A stretch of 64,000 nucleotides of DNA from Changchengzhania lutea (GTDB lineage: Bacteria > Bacteroidota > Bacteroidia > Flavobacteriales > Flavobacteriaceae), in contig NZ_CP039456.1 of the NCBI RefSeq assembly GCF_006974145.1, positions 1,332,001-1,396,000 on the forward strand. The letters are read 5' to 3'. This document shows, in pieces, positions 1 through 8,222 of this stretch. The notes below the pieces were generated by a model. The model was not told where the DNA came from. It did no database searches and worked only from the letters and a program-made list of their open reading frames with translations. Every line of letters begins with the position of its first letter. Positions within the stretch are counted from its first letter, which is position 1. Position numbers and translations under genes: made by a program.

Positions 1-144
1 ACCAGCAAAAAATACACCTAAAAGCAATAGTAAAGTGCATTGTAGAAATGTGATATAAAATGTGGCTATACTATTCGCCTTTTTATTGTTTTTGGTTTTG
101 TAATAATTAAAAAGGTTGAAGAACAGTGTGTCGAATGTGGTCAT
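1..144 (-). CDS. N-terminal 48 residues of a membrane protein, cut by the window edge
   Basis: An open frame begins with ATG at position 144 and runs without a stop to base 1 (48 codons), so only the start of the protein is seen. It begins MTTFDTLFFNLFNYYKTKNN, a soluble stretch rich in Lys and Asn, followed by a hydrophobic segment (about residues 30-48) containing TLLLLLGVFFAG that looks like a first transmembrane helix. It lies 54 bases downstream of the DUF5689 lipoprotein gene on the same strand and could be its operon partner. The frame is consistent with a real gene, but the family is not recognised and no function is proposed. Confidence 0.5.
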   Translation of the reverse strand, partial: MTTFDTLFFNLFNYYKTKNNKKANSIATFYITFLQCTLLLLLGVFFAG

Positions 145-198
145 TTGGCGAATTTATGGTATTTATTCAAATTTAGATCTGTTTACGATCAACCTTTT

Positions 199-1644
199 CT
201 ACTCTGCATAATCAACACTAATCTCATCCAACTCATAAATACCATCAAAAGTATCTTGTCCGCTACCTGTGTATTTAAATGCGATATGCATCGTTCCTGT
301 TGCACAGGACAGATCAACACTTCCAGAATTAAACCAAGGCACAAATGAATCGGTATCCTTTACAACGTAAGCTGCAGACAAAACGCCCCAAGTTGCCGAG
401 GTAATGTTTTCTTCAGTGCCATCCCAATCTAATGCATATAAGACTTCCATAAAACTGCTATCAGCGAGACTGTTGGATGTTTTAAAGCGTAATGTTTCTC
501 CATCTTGTGCGTCCAAGTCAATTGCAGGTGTTATTAGCCACCCTATGTTACTAGCATCACCAGAGCTTGAAGATTGAAACCTAGCAGATCTCCCTAAAGA
601 GGCGTTAGAAGAGGTTGATGAATACCCTTCCCAAGCTTCGGTACCCGCTTGAATATAGTTGGTCCAACCAGCAATTACAATGGGTCTGTTATTTCTTTGA
701 GATTCAAAATCTTCATATAATAGATTTCCTGATCCAACACTTGATGCTAGCCCGCATGAAAATTCCATTGGGTCGCAACGCTCCGTATTATCAAAATTAA
801 TATCTGCGGAACTGTTCAAAATTAAAACATTGAAATCGTCACCAAAGTCTCGACTGAATATCCCAGTAACGGATCCTTTCCCTTGAGGGACTATTAATGA
901 CTTAAAATCTGAAAACGTACTGGTTTCCAAAATCATTGAAATACCAGAATCGCAACTTTCAAGAATGCGATGTCCATCAAATTCATCATAAGCCTCGCTT
1001 GCAAAAGTGGCGCCCAATTCAAATCTATTTAGTTGCATATTATTAAGTTGGATTAAGGTGTTTTTATCCGCTTCGGTTAAATCTGCCAACCCAGAAATTT
1101 TAGGCGTAATGGTAGCAACCTCATTACTTCTTATAACAATACCTTTATACTCTGCAGGTTGAATTTGCTTCACCGCAACAGCATCGCCTTTACCAATGGT
1201 GATGACGCCGTTACTTTCCCCTATGGCCAAACCATTCATTTTAACATATACTTTTTGTCCAAATTGATACGTATCAGATAAACTACTCACATTAATAATC
1301 ACTTTAAAACCTAACCTAGGGTCGTTATCTGGACTGCTATCATCTGTTTTATTCTGAACAATTAATTCTTCAAAAAAGTTACCCGATTTATCTGTGGAAA
1401 TCACATAGCCTTCAATAAAAAAATCAGGTTCGTCATCAATAACCACAGTCGCATTTCCGTTATTTACAGCTTGTTCAAAAAGTGATTTTACAGCTTTAAA
1501 AGTTGTTATTTGCGCTGATGGGATATTTGGTTCGGTAACTGAAATATCCGGGATACCATAGTCATCATCTTTTACACAAGACGCAAAAAGCATCAAAGCA
1601 CACATGATACTCATAACCGTTTTACTATTCATTATCTTTTGCAT
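199..1644 (-). CDS. DUF5689 lipoprotein with choice-of-anchor J domain
   Basis: Exported lipoprotein of 481 residues. An N-terminal hydrophobic stretch ends in the lipobox FASC (Cys at about residue 23), followed by acidic residues, as in Bacteroidota lipoproteins sent to the outer membrane. Residues about 40-280 match the DUF5689 pattern, with IEGYVISTD and the start of the second part at GLADLTEADKNTLIQL; residues about 310-480 match the choice-of-anchor J type (YEDFES, then a jelly-roll-like strand pattern ending in DEISVDY). It starts 10 bases after the TonB receptor stop on the same strand, so the two are probably co-transcribed and the lipoprotein may act as the substrate-binding partner of the receptor, like SusD for SusC. 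Nucleic acid as ligand is an inference from the neighbouring nucleases, not something shown by the protein. Confidence 0.75.
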   Translation of the reverse strand: MQKIMNSKTVMSIMCALMLFASCVKDDDYGIPDISVTEPNIPSAQITTFKAVKSLFEQAVNNGNATVVIDDEPDFFIEGYVISTDKSGNFFEELIVQNKTDDSSPDNDPRLGFKVIINVSSLSDTYQFGQKVYVKMNGLAIGESNGVITIGKGDAVAVKQIQPAEYKGIVIRSNEVATITPKISGLADLTEADKNTLIQLNNMQLNRFELGATFASEAYDEFDGHRILESCDSGISMILETSTFSDFKSLIVPQGKGSVTGIFSRDFGDDFNVLILNSSADINFDNTERCDPMEFSCGLASSVGSGNLLYEDFESQRNNRPIVIAGWTNYIQAGTEAWEGYSSTSSNASLGRSARFQSSSSGDASNIGWLITPAIDLDAQDGETLRFKTSNSLADSSFMEVLYALDWDGTEENITSATWGVLSAAYVVKDTDSFVPWFNSGSVDLSCATGTMHIAFKYTGSGQDTFDGIYELDEISVDYAE

Positions 1645-1654
1645 AATAATTCAT

Positions 1655-4456
1655 TTAAAATCTAACATTTAAATTCAAGAAATAAGTTATGCCACGTCCG
1701 TACCAATATTTTGATCCAAAAACTGGTGAATCCAACGCTTTATCATCTCTTAATTCTCTATAATTAGCATTTCTGCCTTGTTCAAAACCACCTGTTTTAT
1801 AGACTTCATCTAACAGATTGTTGATGCTTCCAAAAAATCCAACATAATAGTTTCCAATTTTCCACGACTTTCCGCCCACTAAATTAACCGACATATAATC
1901 ATCAAAACGCTCCTGCTTTAATAAGGTCCTTGCCAAATCTTTATCATAATCATTAAACACATTCCCGTCAAAATCTGTATTAAAATTGGATGATCTGGTT
2001 AATGGGCTCACATCTACATAAGTATTACTGAAAAAATTCGCTGTTGCACCAAACCACCAAAAATCGGGGTCGCGATATTCAAAACCAACGGAATACGCAT
2101 TTTGTGGCCCCGATGCCAATTTGTAACCTTTTAGTTTTGATTGACCGAAATCCTTAAATCCGTTTACAAATCCAGCCTCGACAGAGTCTTCATCTGGCTC
2201 GGTTGACAAAAACAAATTAGGATTATTGTCGTAAGTAAATTGACCTATTGCAGCTGCCCCTTTTAACTTAATAGTTGCAGTTACCTGTGCTTCAATACCT
2301 ACTTCTGCGCCCATGTGCTTTCTATCAATACCTTGTAGAATCTCCTGTACGAATGCGGTATTATCACCACCAATGCCATCTGCAAAAAAGAATGCTATTT
2401 CGCTAGCATCAGAAATTTTCGTGTAATATCCTGTTAATTTTGCTTTAACACTTGAGGACCGAAATATATAACTAACATCAACAGACGCTATTTTTTCCTC
2501 TGAAATACCTGGTACGGTATTATGATTTTCCCTAGAATTAGAAAACGTATTTTGTATGGATGGTGCTCTTGAAATTAAGCCACCATTAAAATCGAATACA
2601 TGCCTTCCTGATAATTTATAAGTTAAACCGGCTTTTGCTCCATAAGCTGTGAATACCATTTTTTCTCCTTTGCCCAAGGAGTTATCAGGAAATCCACCAT
2701 TTTGATAGACCCCTTCCCTTTGATATTGTGTGTTTTTTATACTTCCTGAAATATAAAAATCTACTTTATTATAGGTAAATTGAGCATGTGCGTAACCACT
2801 TAACTCGTTTGCAAAAATGTTGTAGTCATATTTAAATGTATCCCCTTCACCCACAATTCGGTTTGGATGACGTAGATCGTTTTGAGCTTCATCAATGTTT
2901 GTGGCAAAACCATCAATATCCAAATAAGTTGAGCCACCCAAAAGATCTAAAACCTTTGCGAAATTTTTCGATTTTAAGGACTTATAATTTATACCAGCAT
3001 CCAGAATAATATAATCATTGACCTGTTTGTTTAAAATAGAATTTACTGTCAATTGCGTGTCGTCAACGCGATCTTCGTATAATGCATAAATGGCATTTCC
3101 ACCATGTTGACTGTTAACGATATTGGCATTATACATGCTGTTCCAATTAATTTGACCGTCATTTTGAAATGCTTTTAAAGCGCTATATGCAAATTGTAAA
3201 TCATTTGGAAAGTTCCTTTCAAAATAACTTGGAAGTTTTTGATAATACGTCGGGCTTGGATTTGATCCTCCTCCTTGAGGAAAACCATCAATTAAATCTG
3301 TACCATTATAGTCCAATCGGCTATTGCTAAATTTCCCAAATTGATACCCCATATTGGTGTTTAAGGAGGTTTTACTATCAAGCTCCCAATAGTGGTTTAA
3401 CATCACTATAGGTTCGTTAACTCCCTTAATTCTGGAATTTCGTTTTTCACCATCTTGCCATCCCCAATACTCATTATATTTTATATCTTTTAAATCGTAA
3501 ATCTCTTGGGTGTTTGGAGATGATTTTCCTCTGCGGTTTGGCGTGTAAATGGCCGTTAAGTTTATACTATGTTTATCATTAATAAGTTTTTCTACTGAAG
3601 CAAAAAATGAATTTGAATTATAACTCGTGGCATCTTGATAGCCTTCATTACCCCAGCGCCTACCAACAGAAACGGTATATGCCCAGTTTTTTTTTAATAA
3701 TCCTGAAGCATAAGTCCCCATAACCCGATTTGTATAGCTTCTGTTTGAGGATGAATATGTCAAACGCCCTCCTGGTCTAGCTTCCGAAGCCCTAACATGT
3801 ATATTTGTAGTGCCCAAAACACCTCCAAAATTATAGCTTGATGGTCTTAGTCCCCAAGTTAGTTCTTGATTGCGCAACACATCATTGATCCCACCCCAAT
3901 TACTCCATTGTGGCCTGCCATTATATATTTTATTCATTTCCATACCATTAATGAGAATGGATCCGTTTTTTGAATCTAAACCTCGAACTCTAAAAAAAGA
4001 CGGACTGAATTCAAAAGCTACTGTTCTTTGAAAGACATCGAGAGAAGATGCTAACAATCCTGAAATATTATCTGCTCCACTCGTGTCATCGTTAAGTTCA
4101 TCATCTGTCAAGGTAATTGTAAATAAATCGGCGACACCTAAAAGAGTCCTTTCTAAAGTCATATCACTAATATTTACCGTTTTTCCCTCGTTTATAATAA
4201 TGGGATACCGTTTTGTGATATATCCGGTTTTTGAAATTTTCAATATGTGCTCTCCTAAAAGGACGTTTTTATTAAATATAAATTCGCCTAAGGCATCCGT
4301 TAACACATATAAATCTGTGCCTTCGATAACTACGGTCACATCTTCGATAGGCTCGAAAGAGCGTGCTTCTTTAACACTTCCCTTAATAACGGTTTGTTGA
4401 GCATGGAGCGAAATTGAGAAAAATCCGAGTAAAAATATGAGGGCTGTTTTAGTCAT
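1655..4456 (-). CDS. TonB-dependent outer membrane receptor
   Basis: Outer membrane receptor of 933 residues for energised import across the outer membrane. A signal peptide ends near ISLHAQQ (about residue 20). Residues about 22-105 form a carboxypeptidase-regulatory-like domain (IKGSVKEARSFEPIEDVTVV), then a plug with FFRVRGLDSKNGSILINGME and GGINDVLRNQE, then a long beta barrel ending in the aromatic C-terminal residue typical of barrel proteins (LNLNVRF). It lies directly upstream of the DUF5689 lipoprotein and is divergent from an exported EEP-fold nuclease/phosphatase 120 bases away. Substrate cannot be told from the sequence; the context favours nucleotides, oligonucleotides or phosphate-containing material. 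A clear TonB box was not identified. Confidence 0.9.
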   Translation of the reverse strand: MTKTALIFLLGFFSISLHAQQTVIKGSVKEARSFEPIEDVTVVIEGTDLYVLTDALGEFIFNKNVLLGEHILKISKTGYITKRYPIIINEGKTVNISDMTLERTLLGVADLFTITLTDDELNDDTSGADNISGLLASSLDVFQRTVAFEFSPSFFRVRGLDSKNGSILINGMEMNKIYNGRPQWSNWGGINDVLRNQELTWGLRPSSYNFGGVLGTTNIHVRASEARPGGRLTYSSSNRSYTNRVMGTYASGLLKKNWAYTVSVGRRWGNEGYQDATSYNSNSFFASVEKLINDKHSINLTAIYTPNRRGKSSPNTQEIYDLKDIKYNEYWGWQDGEKRNSRIKGVNEPIVMLNHYWELDSKTSLNTNMGYQFGKFSNSRLDYNGTDLIDGFPQGGGSNPSPTYYQKLPSYFERNFPNDLQFAYSALKAFQNDGQINWNSMYNANIVNSQHGGNAIYALYEDRVDDTQLTVNSILNKQVNDYIILDAGINYKSLKSKNFAKVLDLLGGSTYLDIDGFATNIDEAQNDLRHPNRIVGEGDTFKYDYNIFANELSGYAHAQFTYNKVDFYISGSIKNTQYQREGVYQNGGFPDNSLGKGEKMVFTAYGAKAGLTYKLSGRHVFDFNGGLISRAPSIQNTFSNSRENHNTVPGISEEKIASVDVSYIFRSSSVKAKLTGYYTKISDASEIAFFFADGIGGDNTAFVQEILQGIDRKHMGAEVGIEAQVTATIKLKGAAAIGQFTYDNNPNLFLSTEPDEDSVEAGFVNGFKDFGQSKLKGYKLASGPQNAYSVGFEYRDPDFWWFGATANFFSNTYVDVSPLTRSSNFNTDFDGNVFNDYDKDLARTLLKQERFDDYMSVNLVGGKSWKIGNYYVGFFGSINNLLDEVYKTGGFEQGRNANYRELRDDKALDSPVFGSKYWYGRGITYFLNLNVRF

Positions 4457-4576
4457 ACCTATCTTTAAGACCCAATAATAATAACTAATTATATTCTAAA
4501 AAATTTAAATCACTTACAATAACTTTGGCTTAGGTTTTGTATTATAACTACGGTAATATATTCTTATCTCGTTTAA

Positions 4577-5659
4577 ATGAATTATTTAAAACTTAATTTA
4601 CTAACTTTATTTATGTGTGTGTTTATAAATACAAACGCACAAGAAAAGAAGTTTAAAATTCATACCATAGCCTTCTACAATTTAGAAAATTTATTTGACA
4701 CTATAAATGATCCCACTAAATTTGATGAGTTTAGTCCTATTATGGAACTAAAGACTGATCGTGGTAAAGCCTATAAACAAAAGGTCCATAATATGGCACG
4801 TGTGATTTCTAATATTGGCAAGGATGTTACCAATAATACCCCAGCAATTATTGGTGTTTGTGAGGTTGAAAATAGAAGTGTGATAGAGGATATAGTGAAT
4901 GATTCCTTATTACGCCATAAAAATTATGGCATTATCCATTACGAAGCACCAGATACTAGAGGGATAGATGTGGCGTTATTATATCAAAAAAAGCTATTTA
5001 CACCTGCTAGTACAAGTACACATGAATTAAAACTATATGATGATCAAAATCAAAAACGGGTTTATACCAGAGATCAATTATTGGTAAGCGGTGAGCTTGA
5101 AGGAGACCCCATTCATCTTATTGTAAATCACTGGCCTTCTAGACGTGGTGGAGAAGCAAGGAGTAGGCCTAAACGTATTGCAGCCGCTAAGTTGAGTAAG
5201 CGTCTTGTTGATTCACTTCAGGTAATAAATCCTTATGCTAAAGTAGTTATTATGGGTGATTTCAATGACAATCCAAAAAATACCAGTATACGCTCTATTC
5301 TAAAAGCAAAAAAAAATAAATCAGTTGGTTTAAAGGGAATTTATAATCCATTTATAAACTTATATAATAACGGTTTGGGCACAACCGCTTATCGTGATGC
5401 TTGGAGTCTGTTCGATCAAATTATGGTCACGAAGCCATTACTTGAAAAAGAGTATTCGTCTTTTAGGTTTTATAAGGCGGGTATTTTTAACAAGCAGTAC
5501 TTAATAACTAACAAAGGTGCATATAAAGGCTACCCTTTTAGAAGTTGGTCGAATGGCGGTTTTAGTAATGGTTATAGTGACCATTTTCCCGTTTATGTTT
5601 ATGTGATTAGACAAGTCCCCACTGTCCTATCGGACATCTCCCCGAAGGAGAGGGATTAA
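4577..5659 (+). CDS. Exported endonuclease/exonuclease/phosphatase (EEP) family protein
   Basis: 360 residues with a signal peptide (cleavage near INTNAQEKK). The DNase I-like EEP fold is shown by FYNLENLFD near the N terminus, metal-binding E96 in GVCEVEN, VNHWPSRRGG, the metal/catalytic motif MGDFNDNP with D228 and N230, and the terminal SDHFPV motif with catalytic H336. The family cleaves phosphodiester or phosphomonoester bonds with Mg2+; the exact substrate (DNA, RNA, a phospholipid or an inositol phosphate) is not determined by these motifs. No lipobox is seen, so the product is probably periplasmic or secreted. It is divergent from the TonB receptor and near an endonuclease I. The last 14 or so residues (TVLSDISPKERD) are encoded by a dispersed palindromic repeat, so the original C terminus has been replaced or extended. 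Confidence 0.85.
   Translation: MNYLKLNLLTLFMCVFINTNAQEKKFKIHTIAFYNLENLFDTINDPTKFDEFSPIMELKTDRGKAYKQKVHNMARVISNIGKDVTNNTPAIIGVCEVENRSVIEDIVNDSLLRHKNYGIIHYEAPDTRGIDVALLYQKKLFTPASTSTHELKLYDDQNQKRVYTRDQLLVSGELEGDPIHLIVNHWPSRRGGEARSRPKRIAAAKLSKRLVDSLQVINPYAKVVIMGDFNDNPKNTSIRSILKAKKNKSVGLKGIYNPFINLYNNGLGTTAYRDAWSLFDQIMVTKPLLEKEYSSFRFYKAGIFNKQYLITNKGAYKGYPFRSWSNGGFSNGYSDHFPVYVYVIRQVPTVLSDISPKERD
5615..5654. repeat. Dispersed double-hairpin repeat forming the 3' end of the EEP gene
   Basis: Two adjacent short palindromes: TGTCC-TATC-GGACA at 5623-5636 and CTCCCC-GAA-GGAGAG at 5638-5652. The second shares its GAA-centred core with the repeats in ileS and beside hpd. The stop codon lies just after it (5657-5659), so the repeat supplies the last coding codons. 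I infer it belongs to the REP-like families scattered in flavobacterial genomes; genome-wide copies cannot be counted here. Confidence 0.6.
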
Positions 5660-5798
5660 GCATCATGCTTTTTAGTTTTATATAAAAATACGAGTTCGAT
5701 TAACAAACTTTTAATTATCAATTAGTTCTTAAAATCCTGCAAGGTTTTGAATCCCATTAGCTATCGGGGCTTGTAGGTTTATTTTGTTTAGTTTAATA

Positions 5799-5827
5799 CC
5801 TGCAAGGTCAAAATAAGACCTTGCAGG
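5799..5827. repeat. Perfect 11-bp inverted repeat with 7-base loop
   Basis: CCTGCAAGGTC at 5799-5809 pairs exactly with GACCTTGCAGG at 5817-5827 around an AT-rich 7-base loop. An earlier half-copy CCTGCAAGGT at 5736-5745 could pair with the same right arm. This is probably a dispersed genomic repeat; no T-run follows directly, so it is not a canonical terminator. Confidence 0.7.
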
Positions 5828-5924
5828 ATATGAAAAAGAATTATTTGTTGTTGAAATTAAAGCTGTTAAATTTTTGAATATTAATCAAACTCACGTTAAA
5901 ATTTACACTTCAATCCATAAAAAA

Positions 5925-5957
5925 AGACCTGTCTGGTTTTTGAAACCTGACAGGTCT
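5925..5957. terminator. Stem-loop between convergent genes, possible bidirectional terminator
   Basis: Arms 5925-5939 (AGACCTGTCTGGTTT) and 5943-5957 (AAACCTGACAGGTCT) pair over 15 positions with one T-T mismatch and a 3-base loop; a run of A residues precedes it, so on the minus strand a T-run follows. It lies 40 bases after the stop of the 5998-6438 gene. The sequence also resembles a dispersed CCTGACAGG-type repeat, so terminator function is an inference. Confidence 0.5.
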
Positions 5958-5997
5958 GAGTATGTATCTCTTTTAATATTGAACTCGTTTATACGAA

Positions 5998-6438
5998 TTA
6001 CGCCATCCAAGTACTCCATGGAATTCTAGACAAGAACAACACTAAAGCTATCGTATAAAATATGGCAATCAATTTAAGTTTCGCTTGAGAAGTCAATTTC
6101 TTTTTATGCTTTGAATAACCTATGGTAATTAAAGCTACTGCTATGATGTTTATTAAGGGGTGTTCAACTAAATATAATCTGTTAACCGAATCTTTCATGA
6201 TCTCGCCCATTCCTAATTCGCTAAACATTTGTAATCTGGGTGATACAAAATACAAAACCAACCCTATTAATAATTGAATGTGCGATACGATTAAAGTGAA
6301 TAAAGATATTCTAAAATCCTTAGCGGTATATTCTTTATCTCCCAGTGTTTTGATTATAGCGTTTACAGTTGCAATTATTAAAACTAAAAGCACTAAATAT
6401 GCCCAATATGAATGAAGTGATCTTACCGTTTCGTACAT
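5998..6438 (-). CDS. Small four-helix integral membrane protein, conserved Bacteroidota type
   Basis: 146 residues with four clear hydrophobic segments: about 12-30 (YWAYLVLLVLIIATVNAII), 42-63 (LFTLIVSHIQLLIGLVLYFV), 92-107 (HPLINIIAVALITIGY) and 122-138. His residues lie near membrane ends (SLHSYWAY; IVSHIQ; VEHPLI), a pattern that has led related proteins to be labelled cytochrome b-like, but haem binding is not established by this sequence. A -7 element TACATTTG lies about 26 bases upstream of the ATG, so the gene probably has its own promoter. It is convergent with the EEP gene and downstream of the endonuclease I gene. Function unknown. Confidence 0.65.
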   Translation of the reverse strand: MYETVRSLHSYWAYLVLLVLIIATVNAIIKTLGDKEYTAKDFRISLFTLIVSHIQLLIGLVLYFVSPRLQMFSELGMGEIMKDSVNRLYLVEHPLINIIAVALITIGYSKHKKKLTSQAKLKLIAIFYTIALVLFLSRIPWSTWMA

Positions 6439-6463
6439 GATTATTTTAATTTATTTTATTTAA

Positions 6464-6471
6464 CAAATGTA
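6464..6471 (-). promoter_or_regulatory. Bacteroidota -7 promoter element for the membrane protein gene
   Basis: On the minus strand TACATTTG matches TAnnTTTG exactly and would give a leader of about 20 bases before the ATG at 6438. No TTG -33 element is seen at ideal spacing, so this rests on the -7 match and position only. Confidence 0.4.
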
Positions 6472-6487
6472 ATAATTATATACATAA

Positions 6488-6529
6488 AAAAACCGCTTCT
6501 CCTAATAACTAACTAGAGAAGCGGTTTTT
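6488..6529 (-). terminator. Rho-independent terminator after the endonuclease I gene
   Basis: Perfect 14-bp stem: 6488-6501 pairs with 6516-6529 (core ACCGCTTCTC / GAGAAGCGGT) with A and T runs at the stem ends, 21 bases after the stop of the minus-strand gene at 6551. Confidence 0.85.
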
Positions 6530-6550
6530 GAATTTTTTAAAAAATAAATG

Positions 6551-8149
6551 CTACCATTTATTCTCTGCAGCAGCACCTCCCCAAACTAAGGTTGCCAAAT
6601 AGGGATTGTCAATAAATGCGTTTCTATTGCCTTGGGCTGCATAAATAACATTATTTCTTTGTTCTTCAAAAGCAGAAACAGGATCTTCTGTATTCCATTT
6701 TAGGAATAACTCTAAAGTACCAACCTTAGTGAAAGTTTCTCCATATCTAATATTCAAATACATTACCATTCGTGCTACATCTCCCTTCCATTCATCACCA
6801 GGATACCATTTTTCTCCTTGTAATGCATACGTTCCGCTACCATCTATAAAGCCATAATTGAGACGCTCGCTATTCACATCTGCATCACATGACCTTAAAT
6901 GATGTAGATCGGTTACTGCATCTTCTGCACTTAACAAAGATTGTGGGTATATATGCTCTGTATTAAAGGTTTGTGGTGAATAAGAGTTTGTACCTGACAT
7001 GTATTCTTCCCAATATCGACTTACACCAGAATACATCAATATGACATTATCTGCATTACTTTCATCTTCATCTGCGTTGTACAAGTATTGATGTCTTTGT
7101 CCATAAGACAAAATAGTAGTATGATTTGATTTTGTATGTTCTTCTAATTCATCAAACATTAAATTAGAATCTTCAGAGAAAATAACGCCGTTATAATAAT
7201 CTACTAATTGTGAAGGAATATTAAAACCTATAGGCTGAATAACTGTAATAGTAACGGTAGCAGTAGAACATGTGTTATTTGGACTGTCATCATCACAAAT
7301 GGCATAGACAAAAGTGTCTTCACCTAGAAAGCCATTTTGTGGTGTATATGACACGGTGCCATCATTGTTTAAAATAACTGTTCCTTGTGTTAAGGCATCA
7401 TCAATCGTTGACAAAATCGAATCATCAATTAAAGAATCGTTATCCAATACATCAGAAATTATTTTTACTTCATTTTCTATAACCGTGTAAGCATCATCTA
7501 CTGCCGTAGGATTTCCTTCATCTATTACGGTTATTGTAACGGTAGCAGTTGCACATGTGGGCGTAGAGTCGTTATCACATAAGGTATAAGTAAATGTGTC
7601 TTCACCAGAAAACCCATTTAGCGATGTATAAGAAATTGTTTTATTATTGTTTAATATTACCGTACCAGAGCTTGATGAATTATCAATTGAAGTTAATATA
7701 GCATTATCAACCAATGTGTCATTATCCAATAAGGTTGTAATTGTTGTTGTTGTGTTCTCTATAATTTCTAAAGTGTCATTTACGGCAGTTGGGTTACCTA
7801 TATCAGTTACAGTAACGCTTACCGTACCTGTTGCGCAATTTGGAGAACTTAAACCGTCGCAAATAGTATAAGTAAAATTGTCGGTGCCAGTAAAGTTATT
7901 TGCTGGTGTATAAATAAGTTTGTTAGAGGCTTGGGAAATTGTTCCACCATTGGTTGAAGCAGTATCAAAATCGTTTAGCTTCGCATTATTTGTAAGCGTA
8001 TCGTTACTTAAAACACTTATTGGTATTGAGGTGTTTTCTAGAGTACTTACAGCATCATTAGCAGCTACTGGAGGCTCTACAGCAATACTATCATCACTCC
8101 CGCCGCATCCAAAAAGTATTACGGCTAAACATATATATACATATTTCAT
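6551..8149 (-). CDS. Endonuclease I (EndA/NucM type) lipoprotein with three Ig-like modules
   Basis: 532-residue lipoprotein with lipobox LFGC (Cys15). Residues about 30-310 hold three tandem modules of about 90 residues of the cadherin/Ig-like repeat kind, each beginning like AVNDTLEIIENT or AVDDAYTVIENE and containing an SNDTL/DNDTL/DNDSL core and a conserved C-D-x-x-S/D-P segment. Residues about 325-532 are endonuclease I: FNTEHIYPQS with H399, DLHHLRSCDADVNSERLNYGF-like spacing, GDVARMVMY and a terminal QGNRNAFIDNPYLA motif. Enzymes of this family cut DNA and RNA non-specifically and are metal dependent. The likely site is the cell surface or periplasm, with the repeat modules as a stalk. 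It ends in its own terminator and sits between the EEP gene region and a second TonB/lipoprotein pair, supporting a role in degrading extracellular nucleic acid. Confidence 0.88.
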   Translation of the reverse strand: MKYVYICLAVILFGCGGSDDSIAVEPPVAANDAVSTLENTSIPISVLSNDTLTNNAKLNDFDTASTNGGTISQASNKLIYTPANNFTGTDNFTYTICDGLSSPNCATGTVSVTVTDIGNPTAVNDTLEIIENTTTTITTLLDNDTLVDNAILTSIDNSSSSGTVILNNNKTISYTSLNGFSGEDTFTYTLCDNDSTPTCATATVTITVIDEGNPTAVDDAYTVIENEVKIISDVLDNDSLIDDSILSTIDDALTQGTVILNNDGTVSYTPQNGFLGEDTFVYAICDDDSPNNTCSTATVTITVIQPIGFNIPSQLVDYYNGVIFSEDSNLMFDELEEHTKSNHTTILSYGQRHQYLYNADEDESNADNVILMYSGVSRYWEEYMSGTNSYSPQTFNTEHIYPQSLLSAEDAVTDLHHLRSCDADVNSERLNYGFIDGSGTYALQGEKWYPGDEWKGDVARMVMYLNIRYGETFTKVGTLELFLKWNTEDPVSAFEEQRNNVIYAAQGNRNAFIDNPYLATLVWGGAAAENKW

Positions 8150-8171
8150 AACAAAAGTTTTATGTGAAGAT

Positions 8172-8207
8172 AAAAAAACCTCTTAGTTTAGTAAGAGGTT
8201 TTTTTTT
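8172..8207 (-). terminator. Rho-independent terminator after the repeat lipoprotein gene
   Basis: Stem ACCTCTTA / TAAGAGGT flanked by A and T runs (arms 8172-8185 and 8192-8207, loop GTTTAG), 16 bases after the stop of the gene at 8223. It closes the TonB receptor-lipoprotein operon and separates it from the endonuclease I gene. Confidence 0.85.
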
Positions 8208-8222
8208 AATTGAATTAAGATA

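Larger units (their letters stand above)
5660..5997. other. 338-bp gene-free stretch between convergent genes, containing palindromic repeats
   Basis: No convincing coding frame. It holds a half-site CCTGCAAGGT at 5736-5745, a perfect 11-bp inverted repeat at 5799-5827, and a 15-bp imperfect inverted repeat at 5925-5957. These are probably copies of short dispersed repeats that also act as transcription stops between the plus-strand EEP gene and the minus-strand membrane protein gene. Nothing else was recognised. Confidence 0.6.
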
